A DNA stretch of 64,000 nucleotides from Sphingomonas sp. Root710 (GTDB taxonomy: Bacteria; Pseudomonadota; Alphaproteobacteria; Sphingomonadales; Sphingomonadaceae). The notes beneath the pieces are model-generated. The model worked only from the letters and a program-made list of their open reading frames with translations. It searched no databases and had not been told where the DNA came from. Position numbers and translations under genes: made by a program. Every line of letters begins with the position of its first letter. Position 1 is the stretch's first letter. Positions 32,811 to 40,868 of the stretch are shown in pieces. The stretch is from positions 86,905 to 150,904 of the forward strand of contig NZ_LMIB01000015.1 in the NCBI RefSeq assembly GCF_001429065.1, read 5' to 3'.

Positions 32811-34057
32811 GCGGCCGCGCCGCGCTGCTCTTCGGCATCGCCACGCGCCATCTTCTCGGCCGCCGCCGGCAGACGATCGTCGCGATCGTCGGCGTCGCTG
32901 TCGGCGTCGGCTTCTTTCTTGCGGTCTCCGCGATGATGATGGGCAGCCAGCGCGACTTCATCGACCGGCTGATAGACGCCGCGCCGCATATCGTCATTTC
33001 AGACGAGCTGCGATCACCTCCTGCCCAGCCCGGAACCGTGGTCTACCGTGGCGGTGCGGTTGTGCTGCGCGGATACAAGACGCGCAACGAAGCCCGCGGG
33101 CTGCGCGGATGGCGGCTCATCCTCGACGTCGCCAGCCTCACCCCCGGCACGATCGCCTCACCCAGCCTGACCGGCGGCGTCACGCTTAGGCTGGGCGGGC
33201 GCCAGGAGGCCCTTGCCATCGTCGGGGTCGAGCCCGGCCTGGAGACGCGCGTCAGCACGATCAGCGACCGGCTCCGGGTGGGCCGCCTGTCCGATCTGGA
33301 AACGGTGCAGGGCGGCCTGATCATCGGCGAGGAGCTTGCGACGCGGCTGGGGCTCAATCCCGGCGACGTCATCGCCGCGACATCGCCGACCGGCCGCACG
33401 CGTACGCTCCGGATCGTCGGCCTCTTCAAACGCGGCCAGGCGGGGCTGACCGACCAGGCCGGCTATATGCTGTTGCGGGAGGCGCAGTCGCTGCTGGGCC
33501 GGCCCTTCATCGTCAATCGCATCGGCGTGCGCCTGGCCGATCCCAACCAGGCCGACCGCCTCGCGCGGGACCTGGAACAACGCTTCGGCTACAAGGCGGA
33601 GAGCTGGCAGGCGCGCTCGGCCGACCTGCTGTCGCTGCTCGTTACCCGCAACGTCATCATGTACAGCGTGGTCGGCGCCATCCTCCTCGTCGCCAGCTTC
33701 GGCATCTATACCGCGGTATCGAACAGCGTCATCGACAAGCGGCGCGACATCGCCATCCTGCGCGCCATCGGCCTCTCCGCGGCGGATCTCCAGCTGCTGT
33801 TCGTCACCGAAGGCCTCCTGCTGGCGATCACCGGCGTGTTGCTGGGCTGGCTGCTCGGCTATGGGTTGATGGAAGTGCTGGGATCGCTGCGCTTCCCGAT
33901 CGCCGACGAAGCGGAAACCCTGCCGCTCGACCGGGGCATCCGGCAATATATGATCGCTGCGGCCGCGTCGCTGCTCGCGGGCGCGGTCGCGGCCTGGCTT
34001 CCGGCGCGCAAGAGCGCACGGGTCGATCCGGTCGACATATTGCGGGGCGCAATATGA
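32807..34057 (+). CDS. MacB/FtsX-type ABC transporter permease
   Basis: 416 residues: one N-terminal helix (about 25-47), a large periplasmic domain, and three C-terminal helices (about 285-400). This is the MacB/LolCE topology. The SNSVIDKRRDIAILRAIGLS coupling region is typical. It works with the adaptor and ATPase on either side (4-nt overlaps). Substrate unknown. Confidence 0.88.
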   Translation: MSGRAALLFGIATRHLLGRRRQTIVAIVGVAVGVGFFLAVSAMMMGSQRDFIDRLIDAAPHIVISDELRSPPAQPGTVVYRGGAVVLRGYKTRNEARGLRGWRLILDVASLTPGTIASPSLTGGVTLRLGGRQEALAIVGVEPGLETRVSTISDRLRVGRLSDLETVQGGLIIGEELATRLGLNPGDVIAATSPTGRTRTLRIVGLFKRGQAGLTDQAGYMLLREAQSLLGRPFIVNRIGVRLADPNQADRLARDLEQRFGYKAESWQARSADLLSLLVTRNVIMYSVVGAILLVASFGIYTAVSNSVIDKRRDIAILRAIGLSAADLQLLFVTEGLLLAITGVLLGWLLGYGLMEVLGSLRFPIADEAETLPLDRGIRQYMIAAAASLLAGAVAAWLPARKSARVDPVDILRGAI

Positions 34058-34746
34058 TAGCGCTCGAGGCGGATCGTCTCGGCCGATCCCTTCCCGGCTC
34101 TCCGCCGGTGACGCTGGTCTCCGATGCCTCGCTGCGGATCGAGCGCGGCAAGTTCACGACGATCGTCGGCCCCTCGGGATGCGGCAAATCGTCGCTGCTC
34201 TATCTGCTCGGGCTGATCGACAGGCCGAGCAGCGGCGCGCTTCGGATCGACGGCGTCGACGTGGAGGGCCTGGACGGCGACGCGCGGGCGCGCATGCGCC
34301 TGGAACGGTTCGGCTTCGTGTTCCAGTTCCATTTCCTGCTGCCCGAATTCACCGCGCTCGAAAATGTCCTGCTGCCGATCCACCGGCTGGGCATGCTCGA
34401 CGCCCGCGAGGCGGACCGCCGTGCACGATCGCTGCTGCAACTGACCGGTCTCGCAGGGAAAGAGAGCAAGACGCCCGACAAACTGTCGGGCGGAGAGCGT
34501 CAGCGTGTCGCCATCGCCCGCGCGCTCGCCAACGACCCGGTCATCATCCTCGGCGACGAGCCGACCGGCAATCTCGACAGCCAGAACTCCGCCCGGGTGG
34601 TCGCGATGCTGCAATCGCTTGCGCACGAACAGGAGCGCGCGGTCGTCTGCGTCACCCACGACCCCCGCATCGCCGAGGCGTCCGACGTTCGCATCGCGAT
34701 GCTCGACGGACGGATCGTCTCGATCGACGAATCGGGCGCGCAATAG
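34054..34746 (+). CDS. ABC transporter ATP-binding protein (LolD/MacB-like)
   Basis: 230 residues. Walker A GPSGCGKSS near residue 38, Q-loop FVFQFHFLLPEF, signature KLSGGERQRVAIARAL and Walker B VIILGDEPTGNLDS are all intact. It is the ATPase of the MacB-type exporter encoded just upstream. Confidence 0.92.
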   Translation: MIALEADRLGRSLPGSPPVTLVSDASLRIERGKFTTIVGPSGCGKSSLLYLLGLIDRPSSGALRIDGVDVEGLDGDARARMRLERFGFVFQFHFLLPEFTALENVLLPIHRLGMLDAREADRRARSLLQLTGLAGKESKTPDKLSGGERQRVAIARALANDPVIILGDEPTGNLDSQNSARVVAMLQSLAHEQERAVVCVTHDPRIAEASDVRIAMLDGRIVSIDESGAQ

Positions 34747-34783
34747 CACCCGGGCGGCGCCGCCCGATCGCAGAAGCCGGATA

Positions 34784-35611
34784 TCAGTGCGACAGCAGCA
34801 CCGGCAGCGGCGGCGCGGCGATGACGCTCCGCGTTGCCCCGCCGAGCACGAACTCGCGCATCCGAGAATGACCGAAGCCGCCCATGACGAGAATGTCGGC
34901 GGCGCGCTGGTCGGCATGGGCGAGGAGGTCCGCGCCCACATCGTCGCCTTGCAGCGGCGCAAGGATCTTGCTCGCTTCGATCCCGTGCCGGCGCAGATGG
35001 TGCACCACGGCGCGCAGCGCGATATCCTCAGGTAGCGGCTTCTCTCCGGTGATCGTGACGACTTCCACCGAACGCGCGCGCCGGCACAGCGGAATCGCAT
35101 CCGCCAGCGCCCGGGCGGCGGCGCGCGATCCATCCCAGGCGATCAGGACATTGTCCCAGCGATTGGCCTGGCGGCGCGGCATCAGCAGCACGGGGCGTCC
35201 GCTATCGAATATCAGCGCCTGGATCATCCATTGCTCGTCGGGATGCCCGTAGATCGGCAGCAGCGCGCCATCGAACAGCCGCGCATGGCGGGCGACCGGC
35301 CCGGGATCGGCGATATTAAAGCTATGCAAACGAACGAGACGGTGAGGATCGTCCGATCCGATCATCTTTCGGAACCGGGCGGCGAGCACGTTCGCCTCCG
35401 CCTCGCTCCGCGCATTTTCGGCGGCGATCGCCGCATCGGCTCCGACGAGCCGCCGGGAAAGCGCATTGGAACGGTCGGGGACGACGATGGTCGTCAGCAC
35501 CCCGCTCACCTCGGCATCGAGATGCGCCGCGAACGACCCCGCCGCCGACATCGCCCAATCGGGCGTCGACGCCGGATTGCTGAATGCCGCCAGCATCATG
35601 TCTTTGACCAT
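34784..35611 (-). CDS. Universal stress protein (tandem UspA domains)
   Basis: 275 residues with two UspA halves. The second half has VLIAWDGSRAAARAL and the ATP-loop MGGFGHSRMREFVLGGATRS. AGGAGG before ATG 35611 is a strong ribosome site. A FixJ-like box lies 67 bp upstream. It converges on the exporter operon. Confidence 0.9.
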   Translation of the reverse strand: MVKDMMLAAFSNPASTPDWAMSAAGSFAAHLDAEVSGVLTTIVVPDRSNALSRRLVGADAAIAAENARSEAEANVLAARFRKMIGSDDPHRLVRLHSFNIADPGPVARHARLFDGALLPIYGHPDEQWMIQALIFDSGRPVLLMPRRQANRWDNVLIAWDGSRAAARALADAIPLCRRARSVEVVTITGEKPLPEDIALRAVVHHLRRHGIEASKILAPLQGDDVGADLLAHADQRAADILVMGGFGHSRMREFVLGGATRSVIAAPPLPVLLSH

Positions 35612-35677
35612 CAGCCGCCTCCTGGATGCCGTTCCGTGTCATCGGGCCGAGACTGACTCCCGCGACGGGCAGCGGCA

Positions 35678-35694
35678 ATGCGTAGCTTTACCAA
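35678..35694 (+). promoter_or_regulatory. FixJ-like box (universal stress protein gene)
   Basis: ATGCGTAGCTTTACCAA, 16 of 17 to the local consensus, 67 bp upstream of the USP start. Confidence 0.55.
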
Positions 35695-35705
35695 GGCCGA
35701 TCGAC

Positions 35706-36695
35706 CTAGGGCACCAGCACCGCCGCGCCATCGATCGCGCCATCGCGCACCGCCGCGATCGCCGCATTGGCTTCGTCGAGCGGAAAGACATGGGTGACCG
35801 CTTTCACGCGCATCGCGGCGATCGCCGCGAAAAAGGTCAGGCCGTCGTCGCGCGTCAGATTGGCGACCGAGAGGATCGAGCGCTCGCCCCAGAGATCGGC
35901 ATAGGGAAATGCCGGAATGTCGGTCATGTGGATCCCGGCGCAGACCACGCGCCCGCCCTTGGCGACCGCCTTCAGCGCCAGCGGGACGAGCGCGCCGACC
36001 GGCGCGAAGATGAGCGCCGCGTCGAGCGGCGCGGGAGGCGCTTCATCCGAGCCGCCCGCCCAATGGCAGCCGAGCGCGCGTGCGAACGCCTGCCCCCTGG
36101 CGTCGCCCGGCCGGGTGAAGGCATGGACCTCACGCCCCTGGGCCAGCGCGACCTGCGCCAGCAGATGCGCCGCGGCGCCGAAACCGTAGAGTCCGATGCG
36201 CCGCCCCTGCCCCGCCAGCCGCAAGGCGCGCCAGCCGATGAGCCCGGCGCACAGCAGCGGCGCGGCGGCGACATCGTCGATCTCCGGCGGGATCGCGAAA
36301 CAGTAGCGCGCGTCGGCGAGGCAGTGGCTCGCATAGCCCCCATCCACCGTGCATCCGGTGAATGACGGCGCGTCGCACAGATTTTCGCGGCCGCTCCGGC
36401 AGAAGCCGCACTGGCCGCAGGTGCCGCCAAGCCACGGCACGCCCACCCGGTCGCCCGGTGCAAGGCCGGACACCTCCCCACCCACCGACATTATCCGGCC
36501 GACGATCTCATGCCCCGGAATGATCGGGTAACGCGCCGGGATGTCGCCGTCGCACAGGTGCAGGTCGGTGCGGCACACCCCGCACGCGGCGACCGCGATC
36601 AGCACCTGATGCGGTCCCGGCGCCGGCAGGGCTTCGTCACAGGGTTCGAGCGGCACGCCCGGCCGGGCCAGGCGCATCACATGGCGCTGCTGCAT
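35706..36695 (-). CDS. Zinc-dependent alcohol dehydrogenase (AdhA/AdhP-like)
   Basis: 329-residue medium-chain dehydrogenase. Catalytic ligands: Cys in CGVCRTDLH and His-Glu in PGHEIVG. The structural zinc loop is CGQCGFCRSGRENLC, and the coenzyme fold starts IGLYGFGAAAH. Differs from the 29246 enzyme in length and coenzyme loop, so substrate range probably differs. Expected to act in fermentation or aldehyde disposal. A weak FixJ-like sequence (36766-36781) lies 71 bp upstream. Confidence 0.92.
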   Translation of the reverse strand: MQQRHVMRLARPGVPLEPCDEALPAPGPHQVLIAVAACGVCRTDLHLCDGDIPARYPIIPGHEIVGRIMSVGGEVSGLAPGDRVGVPWLGGTCGQCGFCRSGRENLCDAPSFTGCTVDGGYASHCLADARYCFAIPPEIDDVAAAPLLCAGLIGWRALRLAGQGRRIGLYGFGAAAHLLAQVALAQGREVHAFTRPGDARGQAFARALGCHWAGGSDEAPPAPLDAALIFAPVGALVPLALKAVAKGGRVVCAGIHMTDIPAFPYADLWGERSILSVANLTRDDGLTFFAAIAAMRVKAVTHVFPLDEANAAIAAVRDGAIDGAAVLVP

Positions 36696-36850
36696 ATCGG
36701 CCTCGCTGATCCTTTTCCGGGCAAGGAAAACATCCCACAGGTGGGGCCGGGCTGCACGACGATAAATGCGTAATGTCCGCAGCGATCGGTCCGCCGCTCT
36801 ACGTAGACTACACAGTTGGTCGTGCCGGCCCGGCCATCGACATTCGCGCC

Positions 36851-37312
36851 ATGACCCTGTCCAGCCAGCTCGCGCTCGCCTCGCTCATCGTCGCGGCGAT
36901 GGTGCTCTTCCACCTGAGCGGCCTCGCCGCGCTGCTGGCGCTGCTCCGCCGCCACCGGCGCGCCCGCTCCGCCGCCCGGGACATGGCGGTTTCGGTCATG
37001 GTCGTGATGACCGTCGCGTTCGGCCTGTTCGCGCTGCACACGATCGAGATCTGGGGCTGGGCGGCGGTCTATCGCGGCCTCGCGATCCTCGACGGCTGGG
37101 AAGAGGCGCTCTACTTCTCCACCACCACCTATGTCACGATCGGCTATGGCGATGTCGTCCTGCCGCATGGCAGCCGGGTCCTCGGCGCGATCGAAGGCGC
37201 GAACGGCATCATCCTGCTGGGCTGGTCGACCGCCTTCTTCTTCAACATCGTGGATCGGATGAAGCTGCTCGAGCGGCAGCTGGAGGATGATGTCCAGCGG
37301 AGCCGCGGCTAG
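36851..37312 (+). CDS. Two-helix potassium channel
   Basis: 153 residues with TM1 (about 7-30), TM2 (about 42-66), a pore loop and a final helix. The selectivity filter TTYVTIGYGDVVL (T-I-G-Y-G-D) is the potassium-channel signature. There is no RCK or cyclic-nucleotide domain. Start chosen at ATG 36851; an in-frame ATG at 36773 would add 26 residues. Its last bases overlap the convergent globin gene. Confidence 0.87.
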   Translation: MTLSSQLALASLIVAAMVLFHLSGLAALLALLRRHRRARSAARDMAVSVMVVMTVAFGLFALHTIEIWGWAAVYRGLAILDGWEEALYFSTTTYVTIGYGDVVLPHGSRVLGAIEGANGIILLGWSTAFFFNIVDRMKLLERQLEDDVQRSRG

Positions 37313-37701
37313 CGCGCCATCGCGCCCGCCATGCGGGCGAATGCCTCGTTGAGCCGGCCCGCCAGGGTCGCGTCGACCTCGCAGTCGGCCATCGCGCGGG
37401 CCATCGCCGCGCACCACTGCTCCGCGCCGTCGCGATCGATCTTCAGCGCGCCATGCGCAGACATCATGCACTTGCCAGGATTCTGATCGAACCAGGTCCG
37501 CGGGCCGCCGCTCCAGCCCGACAGGAAGCCCGCCAGCGATGCGCGCATCGGCGCGAGGTCGGGCTCATGCATCGCGCGCAGCGTGGCGAACGCGGGATCG
37601 GAATCCATCAGATCGTAGAAACGGTTCACGAAGCGCGCGATACCGTCGGCACCGCCGAGCACTTCATAAGGTGAGGCCACGACTGACTGGGGTTCATTCA
37701 T
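37309..37701 (-). CDS. Truncated haemoglobin (group II-like)
   Basis: 130 residues. Features of the two-over-two globins are GGADGIARFVNRFYDLMDSD at the N-terminus, SGWSGGP, the proximal His in MSAHGALKI and a Trp (EQWCAAMARAM) in the G helix typical of group II. Probably involved in oxygen or NO handling at low oxygen. Confidence 0.87.
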   Translation of the reverse strand: MNEPQSVVASPYEVLGGADGIARFVNRFYDLMDSDPAFATLRAMHEPDLAPMRASLAGFLSGWSGGPRTWFDQNPGKCMMSAHGALKIDRDGAEQWCAAMARAMADCEVDATLAGRLNEAFARMAGAMAR

Positions 37702-37758
37702 GGGATAACCTCTCGAGAGTTGCGGGCGCGCAAGCAGTGCCGCTGCGGGCCCGATCCG

Positions 37759-37998
37759 TCATGACTCGTCGCCGAGGAGCACGCCTTTGCGGACCAAACA
37801 GGCGGCGTGGCAGCCGCCGGGATAGGTAGGCTGGTCCTCCCCGGGTCGCGGCGCGCGCCTGAGCGGGATAGTCACCACCACGCCCGAACCGCACATAATG
37901 CTGCGCAGCATGGGCGACGCCGCCACCGGCGGATGACCGAACAGGGCCAGCGCCGCGAGCGCGGGCACGGCGCCGGCGCGGAGCAGTCTAGACCGCAT
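37759..37998 (-). CDS. Small exported Cys-containing protein downstream of hemN
   Basis: 79 residues. Signal peptide MRSRLLRAGAVPALAALALF with cleavage near residue 28, then a short mature peptide with Cys in IMCGSGVVV and GGCHAACLV. Start ATG 37998 lies inside the end of hemN (11-nt overlap), so it is co-expressed with it. The CHAAC segment hints at metal or haem binding but is not a canonical haem site (C-x-x-C-H). Function unknown. Confidence 0.6.
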   Translation of the reverse strand: MRSRLLRAGAVPALAALALFGHPPVAASPMLRSIMCGSGVVVTIPLRRAPRPGEDQPTYPGGCHAACLVRKGVLLGDES

Positions 37999-39307
37999 GG
38001 CTGAACTGCCCTGTGCTGCACGAGCGGTAACGGTCGAAGCAACTCGCCACGGCGCGCGCATAGGGCAGCCCCGCAGGCAGCAGGCGGACGCTGGTCGGCC
38101 CGCACAGGATCAGGCCTCTGTCGGCGAAGGGGGCGAGCGCATGGCGCGCGCGGGACATTCTTGCCTGGCTCATCCGCGCTTCTCCCTGGCAGAGAAGCTG
38201 TTCGATCACCCGGCCCCGCCAGCGGTCGTCCTCCGGCCGCTCGACGCCGCGCCGCCCCGCGAGCTGATCCGCGCCGACGAGCATGCGGTAGCGGCCCGCC
38301 ATCTTCTCATTCTGCACGATCAGGCCCGGAAACTGGCTGATCGCGCTCGCGCCCAGGCCGATCAGAATCTCCGATGGATCGTCGGTGAAGCCTTGGAAGT
38401 TGCGATGCAGACGGCCCTGAAGCGCCGCGACCGCCATCGGGTCGCGCGGCAGGGCGAAATGATCGAATCCCACCGGGCGATAGCCTGCGCCGGTCAGCAT
38501 CCTATGGCCATGCGCCGCCTGCTCGAACCGCTGGCGATGGCCAGGCAGCGCATCGGCGTTGATCCGCCGCTGGCGGGGCAGCAGCGCTGGCAGGTGCGCA
38601 TAGCCGAACAGCGCGATCCGGTCGGGCGCGAGCCGCACCGCCTCGACGAGAGTGGCGTCGAGATCGGCGGGCTGCTGGTGCGGCAGGCCGTACATCAGAT
38701 CGAAATTGAGCGATTCGATCCCCGCGGCGCGCAGCCGGACGACGGCATCCTCGATCATCGCGAGCGGCTGGACGCGCCCGATGGCCTGCTGGATATGCGG
38801 CGCGCAGGTCTGGATGCCCAGGCTCGCCCGCGTGACGCGCGCGTCGCGCAACACGCCAAACCAGCAATCGTCGAGCGAGCGCGGATCGAGCTCGATCGAA
38901 ATCTCCGCGCCCCCGGCGTCGAGCTCGGTCACGATCCGGTCGAGCAGCCGGACGAAGGCGAGCGGCGCGATCGCGTTGGGGCTGCCGCCGCCGAAGGCGA
39001 TCCGCCTTATCCGCCCGCGGCCGCCGAGGTGGCGCGAGACGAGATGGATCTCGTCGTCGAGTGCCTCGAGATAGGCCGAGACGCGTCCGCCGCGATTGGC
39101 CGCGCCGGTGTTGCACCCGCAATACCAGCATATCTCCCGGCAATAGGGGATATGGACGTAGAGCGAGACATCCGCGTCCTGGGGAATCGCCTCGAGCGCC
39201 TCGGCCTGCGCGGCCGCGCCCACCATGTCGGAGAATTCGGCGGCGGTCGGGTAGCTCGTATAGCGCGGCACCGGCCGCTCGAGCAGATCGGGATGATAGG
39301 GCCACAT
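37988..39307 (-). CDS. hemN: Oxygen-independent coproporphyrinogen III oxidase
   Basis: Radical-SAM enzyme of 439 residues making protoporphyrinogen IX for haem without oxygen. The cluster motif CREICWYC (C-x3-C-x2-C) near residue 58 is followed by GGGSPNAI. The N-terminal VPRYTSYPTA and the NFDLMYGLPHQ segment are HemN-specific rather than HemW. ATG 39307 has two FNR boxes 35-70 bp upstream. The enzyme supplies haem to the cbb3 oxidase at low oxygen. Confidence 0.94.
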   Translation of the reverse strand: MWPYHPDLLERPVPRYTSYPTAAEFSDMVGAAAQAEALEAIPQDADVSLYVHIPYCREICWYCGCNTGAANRGGRVSAYLEALDDEIHLVSRHLGGRGRIRRIAFGGGSPNAIAPLAFVRLLDRIVTELDAGGAEISIELDPRSLDDCWFGVLRDARVTRASLGIQTCAPHIQQAIGRVQPLAMIEDAVVRLRAAGIESLNFDLMYGLPHQQPADLDATLVEAVRLAPDRIALFGYAHLPALLPRQRRINADALPGHRQRFEQAAHGHRMLTGAGYRPVGFDHFALPRDPMAVAALQGRLHRNFQGFTDDPSEILIGLGASAISQFPGLIVQNEKMAGRYRMLVGADQLAGRRGVERPEDDRWRGRVIEQLLCQGEARMSQARMSRARHALAPFADRGLILCGPTSVRLLPAGLPYARAVASCFDRYRSCSTGQFSHAV

Positions 39308-39341
39308 GCCATATCTGTGGGCTGAAACCAGGCCCCGATCC

Positions 39342-39355
39342 TTGACCCAGGTCAA
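39342..39355. promoter_or_regulatory. FNR/FixK box (hemN-proximal)
   Basis: TTGACCCAGGTCAA, a perfect TTGAC-N4-GTCAA palindrome, 35-48 bp upstream of the hemN start. Confidence 0.8.
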
Positions 39356-39363
39356 GCGAATCC

Positions 39364-39377
39364 TTGGCCCGCGTCAA
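39364..39377. promoter_or_regulatory. Second FNR/FixK-like box between hemN and ompW
   Basis: TTGGCCCGCGTCAA, one good half site and one weaker. It is centred 22 bp (two helical turns) from the first box and lies 58-71 bp before the ompW start, so it may serve either gene. Confidence 0.5.
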
Positions 39378-39435
39378 TTCGCCGCCCCCGCCCGCCGCCT
39401 AGAAGCGGGCATCGAAACGATGAAAGGGATTTGCG

Positions 39436-40092
39436 ATGTACGGTAAGATGATGATCGCGCTGATGGCGGCGACAGCCATGGCGGCGCCGGCCTGCGCGGC
39501 CCAGGGCGATGTCCTGGTCCGCTTTCGCGGCATCATGGTCGCGCCGAACGAGAGCTCGGGCGGAATCAACCCCACCTTCCCCGGCGAGAAGGTCAAGGTC
39601 AGCAACAGTGTCATGCCAGAGGTGGACTTCACCTATATGCTGACGCCGAACGTCGGCGCCGAACTGATCCTCGCCACCACCAAGCACAAGGCGAGCGGAC
39701 GGACCGGCACCACCGGGACGATCGGCAAGCTCGCCTCCACCTGGGTGCTGCCGCCCACGCTGACCCTGCAATATCATTTCGCGCCGGACGCTAAATTGCG
39801 CCCCTATGTCGGCGCCGGGGTGAATTACACGATCTTCTATTCGGAAAAGGCCTCCAAGGGTCTGGAGGCTGCGGTCGGGCCGACCGGCGTACGCATGAAG
39901 TCCAGCTTTGGCTATGCCCTGCAGGCCGGCGTGGACGTGCCGCTGAGCGACCGGACCTTCGTCAACCTCGACGTCAAATATATCGACATCGACACGGTGA
40001 CCCGGCTGCGGACCACCGCGATCGGCACGCAGCGGGTCAAGGTCCATCTCGATCCGCTCGTCGTCGGCGTCGGCTTCGGCGTGCGTTTCTGA
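39436..40092 (+). CDS. OmpW-family outer-membrane protein
   Basis: 218 residues. Signal peptide MYGKMMIALMAATAMAAPACA is followed by an eight-strand barrel ending in F (GVGFGVRF). YMLTPNVGAELILATTKHKA and LRPYVGAGVNYTIFY are typical OmpW. OmpW is oxygen-regulated through FNR in enterobacteria, which fits the FNR boxes in its promoter region. Confidence 0.92.
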   Translation: MYGKMMIALMAATAMAAPACAAQGDVLVRFRGIMVAPNESSGGINPTFPGEKVKVSNSVMPEVDFTYMLTPNVGAELILATTKHKASGRTGTTGTIGKLASTWVLPPTLTLQYHFAPDAKLRPYVGAGVNYTIFYSEKASKGLEAAVGPTGVRMKSSFGYALQAGVDVPLSDRTFVNLDVKYIDIDTVTRLRTTAIGTQRVKVHLDPLVVGVGFGVRF

Positions 40093-40101
40093 ATGGGCCG
40101 C

Positions 40102-40140
40102 CCGAGCCCCGGGTCGCGGCGACCGCGCCCCGGGGCTCGG
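40102..40140 (+). terminator. Strong hairpin after ompW
   Basis: CCGAGCCCCGGG (40102-40113) pairs with CCCGGGGCTCGG (40129-40140), with inner CGCGG/CCGCG pairs closing the loop. No long T-run follows, so it may be a terminator or an mRNA-stabilising end. Confidence 0.6.
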
Positions 40141-40178
40141 TCCTAAAATCATAAACTTTTCTAGGAGCGGAGACGATT

Positions 40179-40634
40179 ATGTACAGCTTGTCCTATTCGA
40201 TCGCGGTTAATCCGAGGGGCGCGTCACCGGTGCTGACGCGCGACCAGGTGTGGCGGGGGCTGGAGATGAAGGCCGCAAACGCGCTGCCCTTCGTCAACGG
40301 CATGTCGCAATGCGACGTGCTGGAGCGCACCGACGACACGATCACCCGCGAAGTCACCTTCCTCGGTTCGACGCACAGGGAGTTCATCACCCTGTTCGCG
40401 CCGGTCAAGGTGCAGTTCGAGCGGATGGACGGCACCGGCTGGATCGACAATGTGATCAGCGAGTCCGAGGACGGCCTTTTGCTGACCTTCACATTCGGCG
40501 TCACCTTCCCCGGCGTCGAGCCGGGCACGCCGCAAGAAGCGGCGCATGGCGACACGATGCGCGGCGCCTATATCGGCGCGGTCGGCGCGACGCTCGACCG
40601 CGTGCGCAAGATGGCGACGGCCGGCGAGATCTGA
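40179..40634 (+). CDS. SRPBCC-fold protein (AtaL-like, DUF1857)
   Basis: 151 residues. Start MYSLSYSIAVNPRGASPVLT followed by the VWRGLEMKAANALPFVNGM segment matches the DUF1857/AtaL-like START-fold family, which binds small hydrophobic ligands. Function unknown in bacteria. TAGGAGCGGAG precedes ATG 40179. Confidence 0.83.
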   Translation: MYSLSYSIAVNPRGASPVLTRDQVWRGLEMKAANALPFVNGMSQCDVLERTDDTITREVTFLGSTHREFITLFAPVKVQFERMDGTGWIDNVISESEDGLLLTFTFGVTFPGVEPGTPQEAAHGDTMRGAYIGAVGATLDRVRKMATAGEI

Positions 40635-40662
40635 ACCTTCCCCAGGCGATCACCCGACATGG

Positions 40663-40689
40663 AAGGCCGCGCCCCGGAGGTGCGGCCTT
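40663..40689. terminator. Bidirectional hairpin between convergent transcripts
   Basis: AAGGCCGC (40663-40670) and GCGGCCTT (40682-40689) form the stem, with TTTCT after it on the plus strand. It separates the DUF1857 gene from ccoS, whose operon converges on it. Confidence 0.6.
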
Positions 40690-40706
40690 TCTGCCGCGCG
40701 TTCGGC

Positions 40707-40868
40707 TCAGGAGCCGATCGGGCCGCCGTCCTCGTCGTCGATCAGGATTCGTTCGCCCGCGCCTTCCAGATCGTCGAACTGGCCATGCGACAGCGACCAG
40801 ATGAACGCGCCGAGGCCGCTCAGCCCCAGCAGCAATGCGATCGGGATAAGAAGGCCTATTCCGCTCAT
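40707..40868 (-). CDS. ccoS: cbb3 oxidase maturation protein CcoS
   Basis: 53 residues beginning MSGIGLLIPIALLLGLSG: one membrane helix, the WSLSHGQFDDLEG motif typical of CcoS, and an acidic tail. Needed for cofactor insertion into cbb3 oxidase. Start overlaps the ccoI stop (ATGA). Last gene of the cco unit. Confidence 0.9.
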   Translation of the reverse strand: MSGIGLLIPIALLLGLSGLGAFIWSLSHGQFDDLEGAGERILIDDEDGGPIGS

